This document shows, in pieces, positions 8,197 to 21,500 of a stretch of DNA of 64,000 nucleotides. Position 1 is the first letter of the stretch. The number at the start of each line of letters is the position of its first letter. The notes under the pieces are model-generated. The model saw only the letters and a program-made list of their open reading frames with translations. It searched no databases and was not told the DNA's origin. Made by a program: the position numbers and the translations under genes. Source of the DNA: Clavibacter sp. A6099 (GTDB lineage: Bacteria; Actinomycetota; Actinomycetes; Actinomycetales; Microbacteriaceae); contig NZ_CP083439.1 in NCBI RefSeq assembly GCF_021919125.1, forward strand, positions 186,001-250,000. The letters run 5' to 3'.

Positions 8197-8230
8197 AGAG
8201 GGGCGGCGGGCATGAGCCCGCCGCCCCTCT
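8197..8230. terminator. Strong bidirectional hairpin terminator
   Basis: A perfect 15-bp stem (AGAGGGGCGGCGGGC, 8197-8211) with a 4-base ATGA loop and its complement (8216-8230), between two convergent genes. It can end both the MFS transcript and the 21-kb lipid-synthase operon. It has no long T tract, as is usual for high-GC actinobacteria. Confidence 0.8.
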
Positions 8231-8246
8231 CGCGTGCGTCCGCGGA

Positions 8247-9560
8247 TCAGGCGGGCACGGCGTCCGAGGGGGCCGCCGCCGGGGCTGCCGCGGTCCGCGC
8301 AGCGAGGAGCGTGCGGGCCGCGCGCGTGCCCGAGGTGAAGCCGGCCTCGTGGGATCCGATGACGTCCCAGCCGAGGTCGGAGGAGTGGAAGTACGAGCCC
8401 GCCAGCGCCACGCGGTCGCTCGTCGTGAGCCGGTGGATCTCCTTCTGCAGCTGCCGGAGCGGCAGGTCGATGATCGGGTGCTGGACCCGGTGGTCGGCGA
8501 TGACGTGCTCGGGCCCGATCTCGCCCGCGTAGTCGAGCGTCACGACGTAGTCGGTCGCCGACTCGAAGCCCTGCAGCTTGTTGAGGTACCACGCCACGTA
8601 GGGCACGGGCCCGTCCGCGCCCTCGGCGTCGCCGTAGTTCCAGCTCGTCCAGCGCGCGCGATCCGCGGGCAGCACGCTCGTGTCGGTGTGCAGCACCATG
8701 CGGCTCGTGGAGTACCGGATGTCGGCGAGCGCCTGGCGCTGGCCGTCGGTCGGCGTGGCGAGGATCCCCCGCGCGGTGTCGCCGTGCGTCGCGACCACGA
8801 CGGCGTCGAAGCGCTCGACGTCGCCCGCCGCGGTCGTGACGGTGACGCCGTCCGCGTCCTCGGCGACCGCGGAGACCGGGGTCGCGAGCCGGAGGTCAGG
8901 GCGGATGGCGGCGATGGCGGCGTCGACGTACCGGCGGGATCCGCCCGTGACCGTCTCCCAGCCCACGCCGCGCCCGCCCAGCGAGCTGTTGCCGTGCGCG
9001 AGGAAGTACGCGATGACCGTCGCGGCGGGCATGTCCCAGATGAGGTCGAAGGGGGCCGACCACACGGCCGTGCTGAGGCGCACGATGTAGCCGTCCTGGA
9101 ACGAGCGCGCGTAGCCGTGCGTGTCGAGGTACTCGCGGAGCGGCATGTCGGCCTGGCCGCGGAGGAAGTCGCGGCGGCCCTCCCGGCCGAAGCGCTCGGA
9201 CTCGCGCCAGATCAGGGCCAGCTCCGGATCCTCGGGCTCGGTCTCCGACTCGAGCTCCGGGGAGCCGTACACGCGGCCGCCGACGTGGTCGAAGAAGGTG
9301 AACTCGCCCGTGTGCGGCGTCGTCTCGACCCCCAGCTCCGCGAAGAACGCGGACAGGCGCGGGTAGTTGGGGCGGTTGAAGACCACGAAGCCCGTGTCGA
9401 GGCCGATGCCGTGGTCGACGTCGATGGAGCACGCGTGCCCGCCTGGCTGGTCGGCCGCCTCGTACATGACGATGCGGGCGCGGTGGCGAGCCTCGTAGGC
9501 GGCCGCGATGCCGGAGATGCCGGCGCCGATGATCGCGAGCCGGGGGAGTGCGTCGGTCAT
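8247..9560 (-). CDS. FAD-dependent amine-oxidase-like oxidoreductase (COG2907 type)
   Basis: A 437-residue flavoprotein. The N-terminal dinucleotide-binding motif is complete (LAIIGAGISGIAAAYEA) and is followed by MYEAADQPGGHA and the COG2907 signature DTGFVVFNRPNYPRL. A C-terminal FAD loop (GSYFHSSDLGWDVIGSHEAG) closes the fold. Members of this group include UfaD-type desaturases that act on modified fatty acids and distant phytoene-desaturase relatives. It is the last gene of the lipid-synthase operon, and its ATG overlaps the PPTase stop (ATGA at 9557-9560). A role in oxidising or desaturating the acyl product is therefore inferred, not shown. Alternative: a general amine oxidase. The terminator at 8197 follows it. 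Confidence 0.85.
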   Translation of the reverse strand: MTDALPRLAIIGAGISGIAAAYEARHRARIVMYEAADQPGGHACSIDVDHGIGLDTGFVVFNRPNYPRLSAFFAELGVETTPHTGEFTFFDHVGGRVYGSPELESETEPEDPELALIWRESERFGREGRRDFLRGQADMPLREYLDTHGYARSFQDGYIVRLSTAVWSAPFDLIWDMPAATVIAYFLAHGNSSLGGRGVGWETVTGGSRRYVDAAIAAIRPDLRLATPVSAVAEDADGVTVTTAAGDVERFDAVVVATHGDTARGILATPTDGQRQALADIRYSTSRMVLHTDTSVLPADRARWTSWNYGDAEGADGPVPYVAWYLNKLQGFESATDYVVTLDYAGEIGPEHVIADHRVQHPIIDLPLRQLQKEIHRLTTSDRVALAGSYFHSSDLGWDVIGSHEAGFTSGTRAARTLLAARTAAAPAAAPSDAVPA

Positions 9561-10326
9561 GGTGTGCCTCTTCCTGGGAGGGTCGGGGATGCGGGGGATC
9601 GGGGGGTCTCGTCGGGGAGGCGCAGGCGGTCGCGGAGGGTGCCGACCTCCACCTCGTGGGGGGCGCACGGGGCCGTGGCGAAGGCGAGGGCGGATCCGTC
9701 GTCGAGGTCGTGCACGAGGATGCGCGCCGAGCGGCCCGTCGCGGGATCCGTGACCGAGGAGCCGCGGCCGTCGGTGCGCCAGGCGAGGGCGTCGACCCCC
9801 ACGGCGAAGCCCGTGCCGTGCCACTTGAGGCCGGCCTCCACAGACGCCCACATGCGCGTGAAGCGGCGGGTGGGGTCGGGGCCGCGATCCAGGTGGCCGA
9901 TCCAGCCGGGCGGCAGGAAGCTCTCGAGGATCACCGGCGGGAAGCGCGCGGGATCCACGGGCGACTGCACGTCGACGCCGCAGCTCGGGCTCGACGACAC
10001 GGCCACGGCGATCCACGTGTCGGTGTGGGAGATGCTCACCGAGAGGCCGCAGCCCTCCGGGAGCAGCGGTCGGCCGCGGCGGTCGGCGGTGATGCGCGGC
10101 GTGCCGGGCATGCCGCGGCGGGCGAGGAGCTCGGCGGCGAGGGCGCGGCTGGCCGTGAAGCGGGTGCGCGCGCGCTCGGACCGCATCGCGTCGCGCCGCT
10201 CGCGATCGGCCGCGTGCGCGAGCGGACGGCGGGCGAGCTCCCGCATCTCGGCGGCGCCCGCGAGCAGGACGGACGCGCGGGGGGCGGACTGCGGCGCGGC
10301 GGCCGCGGTCGCGGAGCGGCCGCGCA

Positions 10327-10327
<1 letters not shown>
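9557..10327 (-). CDS. Sfp-type 4'-phosphopantetheinyl transferase
   Basis: A 256-residue Sfp-class PPTase, the enzyme that moves phosphopantetheine from CoA to the serine of acyl carrier domains. Visible blocks: GRPLLPEG (about 105), LSVSISHTDTWIAVAVSS (about 113-130) and GVDVQSPVDP (about 134). The third block, RFTRMWASVEAGLKWHGTG (about 169-187), corresponds to the W-x-x-KEA-x-x-K motif. Two substitutions are notable: Gln for the second acidic metal ligand (GVDVQ, usually GVDVE) and Val for the Lys of KEA. The start ATG 10327 shares one base with the preceding stop (TGATG). Its place in the operon says its targets are the ACP of the synthase and the free ACP. Confidence 0.85.
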
Positions 10328-12256
<1,929 letters not shown>

Positions 12257-12264
<8 letters not shown>

Positions 12265-13927
12265 CGTCGCCCCACTCCCGCAGCTCGTCGTCGCCCGCGT
12301 CCAGGAGGGCGCGGCCGAGGTCGGCCGCCTCCGCGACGGAGGGCTCGACGCCGTCGATACCGGCGCCCTCCAGCAGCGCGGCGACGGCGAGCGGGATGCT
12401 GCATCCGCCGATGCGCGCGGCGACCGGGCCGACGAGCCCGGAGCGGCGCGCGACCACGGCGCTCGCCGCGCTCGACAGCCAGGCGTGGCGCCTTGTCTCG
12501 GCGAGGAGGGCAGCCGGCCGGAGCTCGCGCGCGGCGGAGGCCGCGGCGCCGATGCGGCGGGCCGAGTCGTCGAGCGCGGCCACGAGCGCGCCGATGGGGG
12601 CGCGCGACGCGCCGTCCGGCGTCGCCCGGATCGCGTCCTCGTCCCGGCGGAGGAGCGCGACGGCCTCGTCCCGACGGGGCGGGGTCATCGCGACGCGGGC
12701 CGGGTCGAACCGGCGCGGATCCGCGTCCCGGTCGCCGGTCGGCGGCTCGTCGCCCGCGTCGGCGACGCAGCGCGGGAGGAACCCGGCGACCGTGCGGAGG
12801 GTCGCCAGCGGGCTGCCGTCGATGACGCGGATGGCGCGCGCGTCGCTCACGACCTTGTCGTGCATCCCCCAGGCCCCGTCGCCCGCGATGCCGCGGGTCG
12901 AGAGCGCGTCGCCGACGAGGTCGTGCACCTCCTGGGTGCAGCGCGAGACGACGTGCTTGGCGAACGCGGAGCGGAGGACCGCGGAGGCCGGATCCGTCGC
13001 CATCTCGCGCAGGGCGGCCTCGGCCACCGCCTCGGCGGCGAGCACCCGCGCGGCGATCCGCCCGACCTCGGCGAGGAACACGACGTCGTCGCGCAGCGCC
13101 TTGCCGCCGCGGATCTCGCGGGAGAGCCGGGTGAGCAGCAGCCGGTCGGCGTCCATGCAGGCCAGCGCGGCCGGCAGGCTCAGCGTCCGCACGATGGACT
13201 GGGAGGTGAGCACGGCGCCGAGCGCGGCACCCCGCTCGCCGAGGAGGGCGGATCCGGGGACGACCACGCCGTCGAGGTCCACGTCGCTGAACTCGGTGCC
13301 GCGGAACCCGGCGGTGGCGTGCGGCGGGCGCACCGCCAGGCCGAGCGCGGGGGCGGGCACGTCGTAGGCCGAGAACGCCAGCGGGCCGCGCTCGCCGCTG
13401 CGCGCGATGACCACGAAGCGCTCGGCGGTCGGCGCCTGGCCGACCCACCACTTGCGGCCGGTGAGGGTGATGCGCTCGCCGTCGTGCTCGGCGCGCGTCT
13501 CCAGGTTCAGGAGGTCGGATCCGTGCCGCCGCTCCGAGAGCGCGTAGCCGACGTGCCCGCCGCGGACGACCGTGGCGACCACGTCGGCGCGCTGCGCGTC
13601 GTCGCCGAGGAGGCCGGTGATGAGCACGGGCGTGAGCGACATGAGGAGGTTCGTCATGATGTCGGCGTCGCGCGCCACGAGCGTGCGGGCGATGCGGCCG
13701 GCCGCGACGGGATCCTCGAGGGCGCCGCCCCAGATCCGGGGCGTGTAGATGAGGTGCAGGCCGGCGCGGCGGGCGCGCTCGAGGACCTTGACCGGCCGGA
13801 CCCCGCGGCGGGACCGCGCGACGGCCTGGGCGAAGCCGGCCGGGTTGTCGGGGGCGAACGGGTCGCCGAGCCAGCCGAGGTCCGTGTTCGGGGCGCGCGT
13901 CTCGGGCGGGGGAGCGGTGAGCGTCAT
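12257..13927 (-). CDS. Acyl-CoA dehydrogenase family protein (first of pair)
   Basis: A 556-residue acyl-CoA-dehydrogenase-fold flavoprotein. The N-terminal helical domain (about 25-120) includes GLHLIYTPRIWGGALEDP. The middle beta domain carries GYALSERRHGSDLL and LTGRKWWVGQAPTAERF. The C-terminal helices include RSAFAKHVVSRCTQEVHDLV. It shares the unusual LSERxHGSD loop with the adjacent ACAD, pointing to gene duplication. The start ATG 13927 overlaps the PfaD-like stop (ATGA) and the end overlaps the next gene by 8 bp. Known Pfa systems do not need such enzymes, so this pair should determine something specific to this product, such as introducing double bonds or a second enoyl-reduction step. 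This is inference from context. Confidence 0.8.
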
Positions 13928-15573
13928 CGGTGCGCTCCGCTCGCGGCGGCGGCGGCTGCATCGGGGACGGTATCGGGGCCTGCGGCGGGCGCGCCGACCG
14001 CGCCGACCGCGTCGAGGAGCCGCCGGGCGTCCACCGCGCCCGTGCGCACGCCGCTCGCCGTGAGGACGGTGGCGCGCGTCGCGACGGCGGCGCCGCGGAG
14101 GAGCACGTCGGCCACGAGCGCGACGCGTCGGCCCTCCGGCCGCTCCAGCGGCGTGCCCTGGACCCACGCGTTGAAGGCGCCGAGGGCCGGTCCCGCCCAG
14201 ACCTGGTAGTCGGCCTCGCGACCCGGCTCGCCGACGGTCGCCCAGCGGGACGCCATGCCGAGGTACCAGCGGAAGACGAGCGCCATCCGGCGCCGGGGGT
14301 CGCCTGCGGCGCGCGTGAGCTGATCCGGATCCCGCCGGGTGAAGTACTCCACGCAGCTCGCCCAGACCTCCTCGATCGGCGCCCGCAGCACCACGCGCTC
14401 GAGCCACTCGCGGTCCTCAGCGGCGAGCCCCTCCAGGGACGCGGCCGCCCGGTACATGGTCAGCAGGCGGGACGCCCGCATCGGGAACATGGTGCCCTTC
14501 CTGAGCACCTGCAGCTCCACCCCGAGCTCGAACATGTCGGCCGCCGGGGCCATGGCGAAGTCCGTGAGCTCGGCGCCGGCCAGCATGGCGCGGGCCGCGT
14601 CGCTCGTGCCCGACTCGACGCACGACTGGTTCACGGATCCGGTGACGACGTACTCCGCGCCCATCGCGAACGCCGCCGCGAGCGCCTCGGGTGTGCCCAG
14701 ACCGCCGGCGGCTCCCACGCGCGGGCCGACGGTGCCCGCTGGCGTGAGGCGGTCGCGCAGCAGGATGATGCTCGACAGCAGCGGCAGGAGCGGCCGCCGG
14801 TCGGTGTGCCCGCCCGAGTCGGCCTCGGCGGTGATGTCGTCGGCCATGCGCACGTGGCCGGCGAGAGCTGCCTCGTCCGCCGTGATCGCGCCGCGCTCCT
14901 CCAGGCGGCCCACGATCGCGGCGGGCGGCGGCTGGAGGAACAGGCGGGCCGTCTCGGGCCGCGACACCTTGGCGATCACCCGGTTCGGCGCCACCACGCG
15001 CCCGTCGGCCGTGCGGTGCAGGCCCGTGAGCCGGTAGCGCACGAGGGCCTCCGTGAGCTCGAGGTACGCCGACGCCTCCACGAGGTGGACCCCACGGCGC
15101 AGCAGGACGTCGACCACGCCGTCCTCGAGGGCCGCCTCGCTCGGGCTGTGGATCACGTTGACGGCGAAGGGGCGCCCGGGCGCGGCCTGGCGGATCCGCT
15201 CCACCGCGTCGTCGATGTGCGCGGGGAGCTGGCCCGCCGCGCCGTAGGAGGCGAGGTGCCCCGCGTTCGCGAGGGCCGCGACGAGCTCGACCGAGGCGAT
15301 CCCGCCGGCCATCGCGCCCGCCATGTACGCCGCGCGCACGCCGTGGTCCGCGCGGAACGCGGCCGAGCCGAGGGCGTCGGGATCCACCCGGCCCGCCGCG
15401 GCGAGCAGGCGCGCGGTCGGCTGGGCCGACAGCCCGCCCGTCGAGGCGACGGCCGGACCGTCGGGCGTGTCGACCACGAAGACGGGTCGCTCCACGTCGT
15501 GCAGGGCCCGGGCGAGGGCCTCCGGCGAGGGCTCGGGGGTGTCGGGGCCGGTCCAGCCCCAGGTGTCAGTCAT
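13924..15573 (-). CDS. PfaD-like trans-acting enoyl reductase
   Basis: A 549-residue FMN-dependent TIM-barrel protein of the PfaD/2-nitropropane-dioxygenase group, which supplies enoyl reduction in trans to PUFA-type synthases. It opens with VERPVFVVDTPDGPAVASTG. It then shows AYMAGAMAGGIASVELV, FAVNVIHSPSEAALEDGVVD, RVGAAGGLGTPEALAAAFAM and VVTGSVNQSCVESGTSD, all typical PfaD segments including the FMN phosphate loop. The C-terminal part (VWASCVEYFTRRDP onward) matches the PfaD-specific extension and separates it from simple nitronate monooxygenases. It overlaps both neighbours by four bases. It is expected to act on enoyl-ACP intermediates made by the two upstream synthases. Confidence 0.92.
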   Translation of the reverse strand: MTDTWGWTGPDTPEPSPEALARALHDVERPVFVVDTPDGPAVASTGGLSAQPTARLLAAAGRVDPDALGSAAFRADHGVRAAYMAGAMAGGIASVELVAALANAGHLASYGAAGQLPAHIDDAVERIRQAAPGRPFAVNVIHSPSEAALEDGVVDVLLRRGVHLVEASAYLELTEALVRYRLTGLHRTADGRVVAPNRVIAKVSRPETARLFLQPPPAAIVGRLEERGAITADEAALAGHVRMADDITAEADSGGHTDRRPLLPLLSSIILLRDRLTPAGTVGPRVGAAGGLGTPEALAAAFAMGAEYVVTGSVNQSCVESGTSDAARAMLAGAELTDFAMAPAADMFELGVELQVLRKGTMFPMRASRLLTMYRAAASLEGLAAEDREWLERVVLRAPIEEVWASCVEYFTRRDPDQLTRAAGDPRRRMALVFRWYLGMASRWATVGEPGREADYQVWAGPALGAFNAWVQGTPLERPEGRRVALVADVLLRGAAVATRATVLTASGVRTGAVDARRLLDAVGAVGAPAAGPDTVPDAAAAAASGAHR

Positions 15574-18500
15574 GGTTCGTCTCCTCGAGGGTGCGGTCGG
15601 TGGGGGGGGATGCCGTGGGTGTCGGTGGTGCCGTCGTGGATGCGGATCGCGAGCCCGGTGACGGCGTAGATGCGCAGGTCGCCCTTCCACAGCGAGCTGT
15701 CGGCGACGACCGTGACGGCGCCCGGCTCGCGGTCGACGCGCGTGATGTCGACCTCCACCTGGCAGTCCGTGTCGGTCGTCGCGACCTGGCCGCGGTAGGA
15801 CCAGGTGGTCGACACGCCCTGCGCGAGCTCGATGCGCGGATCCCGGAACCCGTCGACGAGCCCCTTCTCGACCGCGAGCACCTGCAGGGCCTGCAGCATC
15901 GACTCGATGCCGAGCGAGCCGGGCTGCACGGGGTCGCGGTGGAAGTGGCGCGTGAAGTACCAGTCGTCGGGCGTCACGTCGCGGCGGCCCCAGACGGAGC
16001 CGAGGCCGGCGGGGCCCTGGTCGAGGTGGATCCGCACCTCGTCCAGCAGCGCGAGCCGGCCACCCGGGAGCGCGAGCCGGTCGGGCCGCTGCCGGTGGCG
16101 GGCGTCGAGGGCGGCGGCGTCGAGGACCAGGTCGGGGGCGTCGGATCCCGCGGCGAGCGACCGCGGCACCGTGCGCGCGCCGGCGTCGAGGCCGGTCTGC
16201 GACGCGAGCGCCTGTTCCGAGAAGTACCCGAAAATCGACTCGCCGCGGTAGAACACCCCATCAGGGCCCGCGAGCTCGTAGCGGAACTTCTGCAGCACGT
16301 TGCCCTCCACGGCCGAACTGAAGAGGAGCGTCGTGGTCTGCCGGATCGTGCTGCCCAGCGCGGGGAAGGGGCCGGTGAGCTCGGCGGATCCGTCGAGGTT
16401 GCGGATCGCGAACTCCACGGTCGGCTGGTCGAGCGTCGCGCCCTGGTAGTAGCCGAGCAGGATCGCGGCCTGCAGCGACGACTCGAGGATGACCGCGTGC
16501 GGCATGATCCCCGCCGGGTTCTCGCGGTAGTACCAGCTGTCGGCGTGCGCGTCGTACTCGCTCACCATCACCATCCCGGGCGCGAGCCGGCCGCGCTCGC
16601 CGGTGACGCTCTCGATCCGGTCCACGAACTGGAAGTCGCGGTTCGGGATGTGCGGGGCGCGCCGGTCGCCGTAGACGTCGAACTCGGGCCCCATCGCGGT
16701 GCCGAGGTCGCCGCGCGCGGCGTGCGCCAGCTGCAGCTCGTTCACCACGGTGGGCACGCCGCGGCTCGAGAGGCGCCCGAGGAACGGGGAACGACCACCC
16801 GTCCCCGGGCGGTACGGGGAGCCCTCCTTCTCGCGGATCTGCACGCCGAAGTCCCGCATGCGCACGACCGGCTGGTCGTCGCGGAACACGAGCACGTCGG
16901 CGATCACCGTCGGTCGGGGGAGCAGGGTGAGCTCGCGGATGTCGAGCTCGTAGCGGAGCCGGGCGTCGCCCGGCACGATCTGGCCGCGCACGGCGACGTC
17001 GGTGTGGATGCCCGGGATGGTCTGGAAGCGCGCATCCGGCAGCACCAGGTGGAAGCCCTCGTGCAGCAGCAGCACCTGGAGCGCCTGCACGGCGCCCTCC
17101 GCCACCAGGGATCCGGCGAGCACCGGGTCGTCGGTGAAGTGGCAGCGGAAGTACCAGCCGTCGGGATCGAGGTCCAGGTGCGCGGTGACCTTGCCGAGCC
17201 GGTGGGTGCCGCCTTCGGGATCGATCTCGAGGCGGTCGATCATGCGCAGCTGCGCGGTCGGCAGGCGGAGCCCCGGATTCGTCCCCGCGGGCTGGCCGTG
17301 CCGCGGGCCGAAGACGCCCGCGACGTCGCCCGCGGCGAGCCGGGCGAGGTCGGCGGCGTCGAGCTCGTGGTGGTCGGTCTGCTCGACCGGCTTCCGCCAC
17401 GGGCGGTCGGGCCCGGTCGCCGGGACCTCGGGTCCGGCGGGCTCCGGCAGGATCCCGAGCGGCGCCTCGAGCTCCTGCCGGCTGAAGAAGCCCGCGGTCG
17501 CCCTCGTGAGCTCGAGGATCAGGACGCCGTCGGCGTAGCAGCGGTACCCGAAGTAGAACAGGGTCGTCGGGCCGTTGCGGATGAACCGCTCGATCGTGAT
17601 CTCGTAGCGCAGCGTCTGCCCGGCCCGCGGCAGGTCGCCGTGGAAGACGAGCGTGCTGTCGAGGAGGCGGTAGGTGCGGAGCCCGCGGTTCTCCGCGTCG
17701 ATGCCGAGCCAGGAGACGAGGAGCAGGTCGCCCTGCCCGGCCTCGATCGTCACCGCCGCCGGCACCCCGTCGTCGACCAGGTACCAGGCGTCGAGCGGCA
17801 CGTCGTACTCGGTGGTGATCGTCGAGCGCTCGAACCGGCCGCGCTCGCCCTGCACGTCGACGACGCGCGAGACGAAGTGGTACGGCGGCGCGGGGAGGCG
17901 CACGCGCGTCGCGAACCCGTCGATCTCGGCGTAGTCGGGGCCGAAGACCCGGGCGATGTCGCCGGTCGCGAACTCGAGGAGGTCCTGCTCGTCCCAGATG
18001 GCGGTCGGGGTCGCCGGGTCGGACGCGGTAGCGGCTGCCGGCGCGGTCGCGGGGGCCGGATCGGGCGCGGCTGCCGAGGGTGCGACGGCCGGCCGGCCAC
18101 GCGGGTCCTCCGGGAGGGCGCGCGCCGCCTCGACGAGCATCGCGTGCTGGAAGCGCAGCGTGTCGCGGTGGGCGCGGATGACCTGGCGGACGAGCTGCTG
18201 GCGGCCGTGGAGCACGAGGTCCGCGATCTCGCCGCGCGGGCCCGTCGGGACGGCGGGCGCGGCGGTGCCCGGTCTCCACCACGGGCCGAGGGCGGCGGCG
18301 CGGGGATCCCAGGACAGGCGCGCGGGCTCGGGCGCGACGGCGGGCTCGGGCGTCGGCGAGGGCACGGGCTCGGGCGCTGCCTCCTGCTGCGGCGCCCGCC
18401 CGCGCGCGAACGCGGCGGCGACGTCCCGCCGGATCGACGTGGTGCGCCCGACGAGGGGTCCGGTCGGGGGCGCGGGGACGGGATCCAGGCCGAACGCGTC

Positions 18501-21500
18501 GATCTCCACGTCGACGCCCTGCGTGATCAGCTCGGCCAGGAACGCCGGCCACGTGCTGCCGAACGGCGCGCCGCGGTGGTCGGGAGCGAGGGCGCGGAGC
18601 CCGGGGACCGCGGTGTCGGTGATCCAGCGCGCGCAGGTGCCGCCCGGGCCCGCCTCGAGCACGAGGTCGGCGTGCTCGGCGATCGCCTCGACCAGCCGCG
18701 GGAAGTCCACCGGCTCGATCACCGAGCGGGCGATGGAGCGGGCCAGCTCCTCCTCGTCGGCCGTGGGCGGGATGGGCCGGCCGTCGACCGAGTCGAGGAG
18801 GAGCGCATCCGTGCCCTCGCCGAGCGGGAAGCGGTGCAGCGCCACGAGCTCGTCCGCCCACTCCTCGGCGAGCGGGGAGTGCAGGGGGGAGACGACGGGC
18901 GACGGCGCGGTGCGGAAGCCGCTCTCGTGCACGAGGGCGTGCACGTCCGCCGCGGGACCCGCGACGACGACCTCGCCCGGGGTGTTGACGTGCGTGACGT
19001 GCAGCCGCGGGGATCCGGCGACGCGCGCCGCCACCTCGTCGGCCGGCGCGAGCACGACGACCGCGCGCCACACCTCGGACAGCGGCGTGGACGCGTCCAT
19101 GCCGAAGGCGCGGCGGACGGTGAGGAGCTCCCCGGCCAGCTCGTCCTGGAAGACGGGCGACGCGATGATCCGCCGGAGCGCGCGGCGGTGCCGGTCCCAG
19201 CGGCGGGTCGCGAACAGCATCGAGGACGCGCCGAGCGAGTACCCGACGGTCGACGTGGGCGGCGTGCCCGTCAGGCCCGTGAGCAGGTCGGCGTAGACCA
19301 TGGCGAACGTCGTGCCGACGCCGAGCATGAACGGCACGTCGCGCTGCAGCTCCTCCTCGTAGCGCATCAGCTCGGCGGGCGACGCGGCCTCGTGGCGCCA
19401 CGGGTGCAGGCGGCCGAGGCGGACCTCCTCGGACGACTCGGCCACGATCGCGTCGAACGCGTCCATCGCCCGGGGCAGCATCCGGAGAAGGTCGGCGCCG
19501 AAGCGCGGGTAGGCGGTGAAGGCGCCCGGGAACGCGTAGCCGATGCGCGGCGGGTCCGCCGGATCCACGGTCGCGTACCTGCTGCCGCCCGGAGCCGCCC
19601 AGCGTGCGCCGGGAGTGAGGGAGGCGATGGCGTCGCGGGCGCGCGCGGCCTCGCGGGGGAGGGTCGCGCGGTCGCGGCAGACGAGCACCAGGCGCTCGGG
19701 ACCGCCCGGGGTCGCGGGCAGATCCTCCGGCGCGACGCCGTCGGCGAGGCGGCCCAGCGCCCGGGCGAGGTCCTCCCGCGTGGCGGCGTCGAGGCGCACG
19801 AGGCGTCGGCCGCCGCCCGCGCGCCAGGCGGCACCGGGATCCACCTGCCGTCGTCGTGGCGGTTCGACGACCCGGAGGGCGGCGGTCGCGCCGTCGTGGC
19901 CGAGCACGCGGATCAGGCCGCTGCGGGGCGCGTCCCGCCGGGCGAGCCAGGGCGTGCCGGGGACCGCCTCGCCGCTCGACGCCGCGTCGAGGCGCAGGCG
20001 CAGGTCGGCGGGCAGGTCGAGGTCGGCGAGCGTGGCGGGCGTGACGCGGGCGTGGATCCCGAGCACCGTGCGCAGCAGCATGAGGCCGGCGGCGGCGTTG
20101 GCGGCATCGCCCCAGGTCTCGCGGGTGCTCGTGACGGCGATCCCCGTGGCGCCGGGGTGAGCGTCGAGGACGTCGGCGACGAGGGCGGCGCGCTCCGCGG
20201 CGGTGGGCGCGTGCACGTCGACGGCCTGCGGGGCCGGATCCGCGCCGGGGCCCTCGCCTGCGGCGGGGACGTCGACGAGCGCGTACGCGTCCTCCGCGTC
20301 CTCGGGTCGGCGCAGGACGAACGCGGTCGCGGCGTCGAGCGGCCGGGCGGATGCGCCGGGCAGGAGGGCGCGCTCGGCCGTGACCGCGAGATCCACGCCC
20401 GCCACGACGACCGCCTCGATCGTCGGATCGGCGAGGAGGAGCTGCGCGGCCTCCACGGCGCGGATCACGCCGAGCGGCCCGCCGGACACCGTGAACGACG
20501 GCCCGGTCAGGTTCCAGGTGGAGCTGATCCGCGACGCCGTGATGCTGCCGATGTAGCTCATCACCTCGGTCGCGCTGAGGGGCGAGTGCAGGGCGTCGCG
20601 GACCGTCCGCACCGTGGCGGGGTCGACGTCGTCCTCGTCTGCGTCGAGGATGCGCGCGAGCAGCTCGTCGGCGCGCAGGTGGGCGAGGCGCTCGTGCGCG
20701 CGGGCGTCGAGGTCGAGCGCGACGACCACGGCCGTGCGCGATCCGAAGCGCCGCGCGGCGCCCTCCGCCGTGCCCTCGATGCGGTCGGCGTCGGCGAACG
20801 CGTCGCCGACCGCGCGCGCGACGGCGAGCGGCGCGGGGTTGAGGTGCGGGATGTCGCGCGGCGGGATGCGGTCGCCGATCGGGTCGAGCGCGATGGGGCC
20901 GAGGGCGCGGCCGTCGGCGGGAGTGCCGTGCAGGCGCGGGACCGTGTCGGCACCGGCGAGAGCGGCGATGTCGCCGCTGCCCTCGGCGTGCGCGAGGTCC
21001 GCGACGCGCGCACCTGCGCCCACGTAGGCGCCGACGCCCGTGACGGCGACGGCGGGCAGGCGCCCGGATCCGGTCGGTCGCGCAGCGTCGTCCGCGGTCG
21101 CCTCGGCCGCGCCAGCCGCCCGCTCGCCCGCCGGGTCGTGCGACACCACGAGGTGCGCGTTCGCGCCGCCGAACCCGAACGCGGAGACGGCCGCGCGGCG
21201 CGGTCCGTCCGTCGCGGGCCACGGGGTGGGCGCGCCGACCACGCGCGGGTGGAGGAACGGGGCGTCGGTCGCGCCGCCGACCGTGGGCGGGATGGTCCCC
21301 GAGCGCATCGCGAGCACGACCTTGATGAGGCTCGTGATCCCCGCGGCGGTCAGCAGGTGGCCGATGTTGCCCTTCACGGATCCGAGCAGCGGCATCCGCT
21401 CGCCGAAGGCCGCCGTGAGCGACGCCAGCTCGGTGCGGTCGCCCACGGGCGTGCCCGTGGCGTGGCACTCGATGTAGTCGACGTCGGTCGGCGCGAGGCC

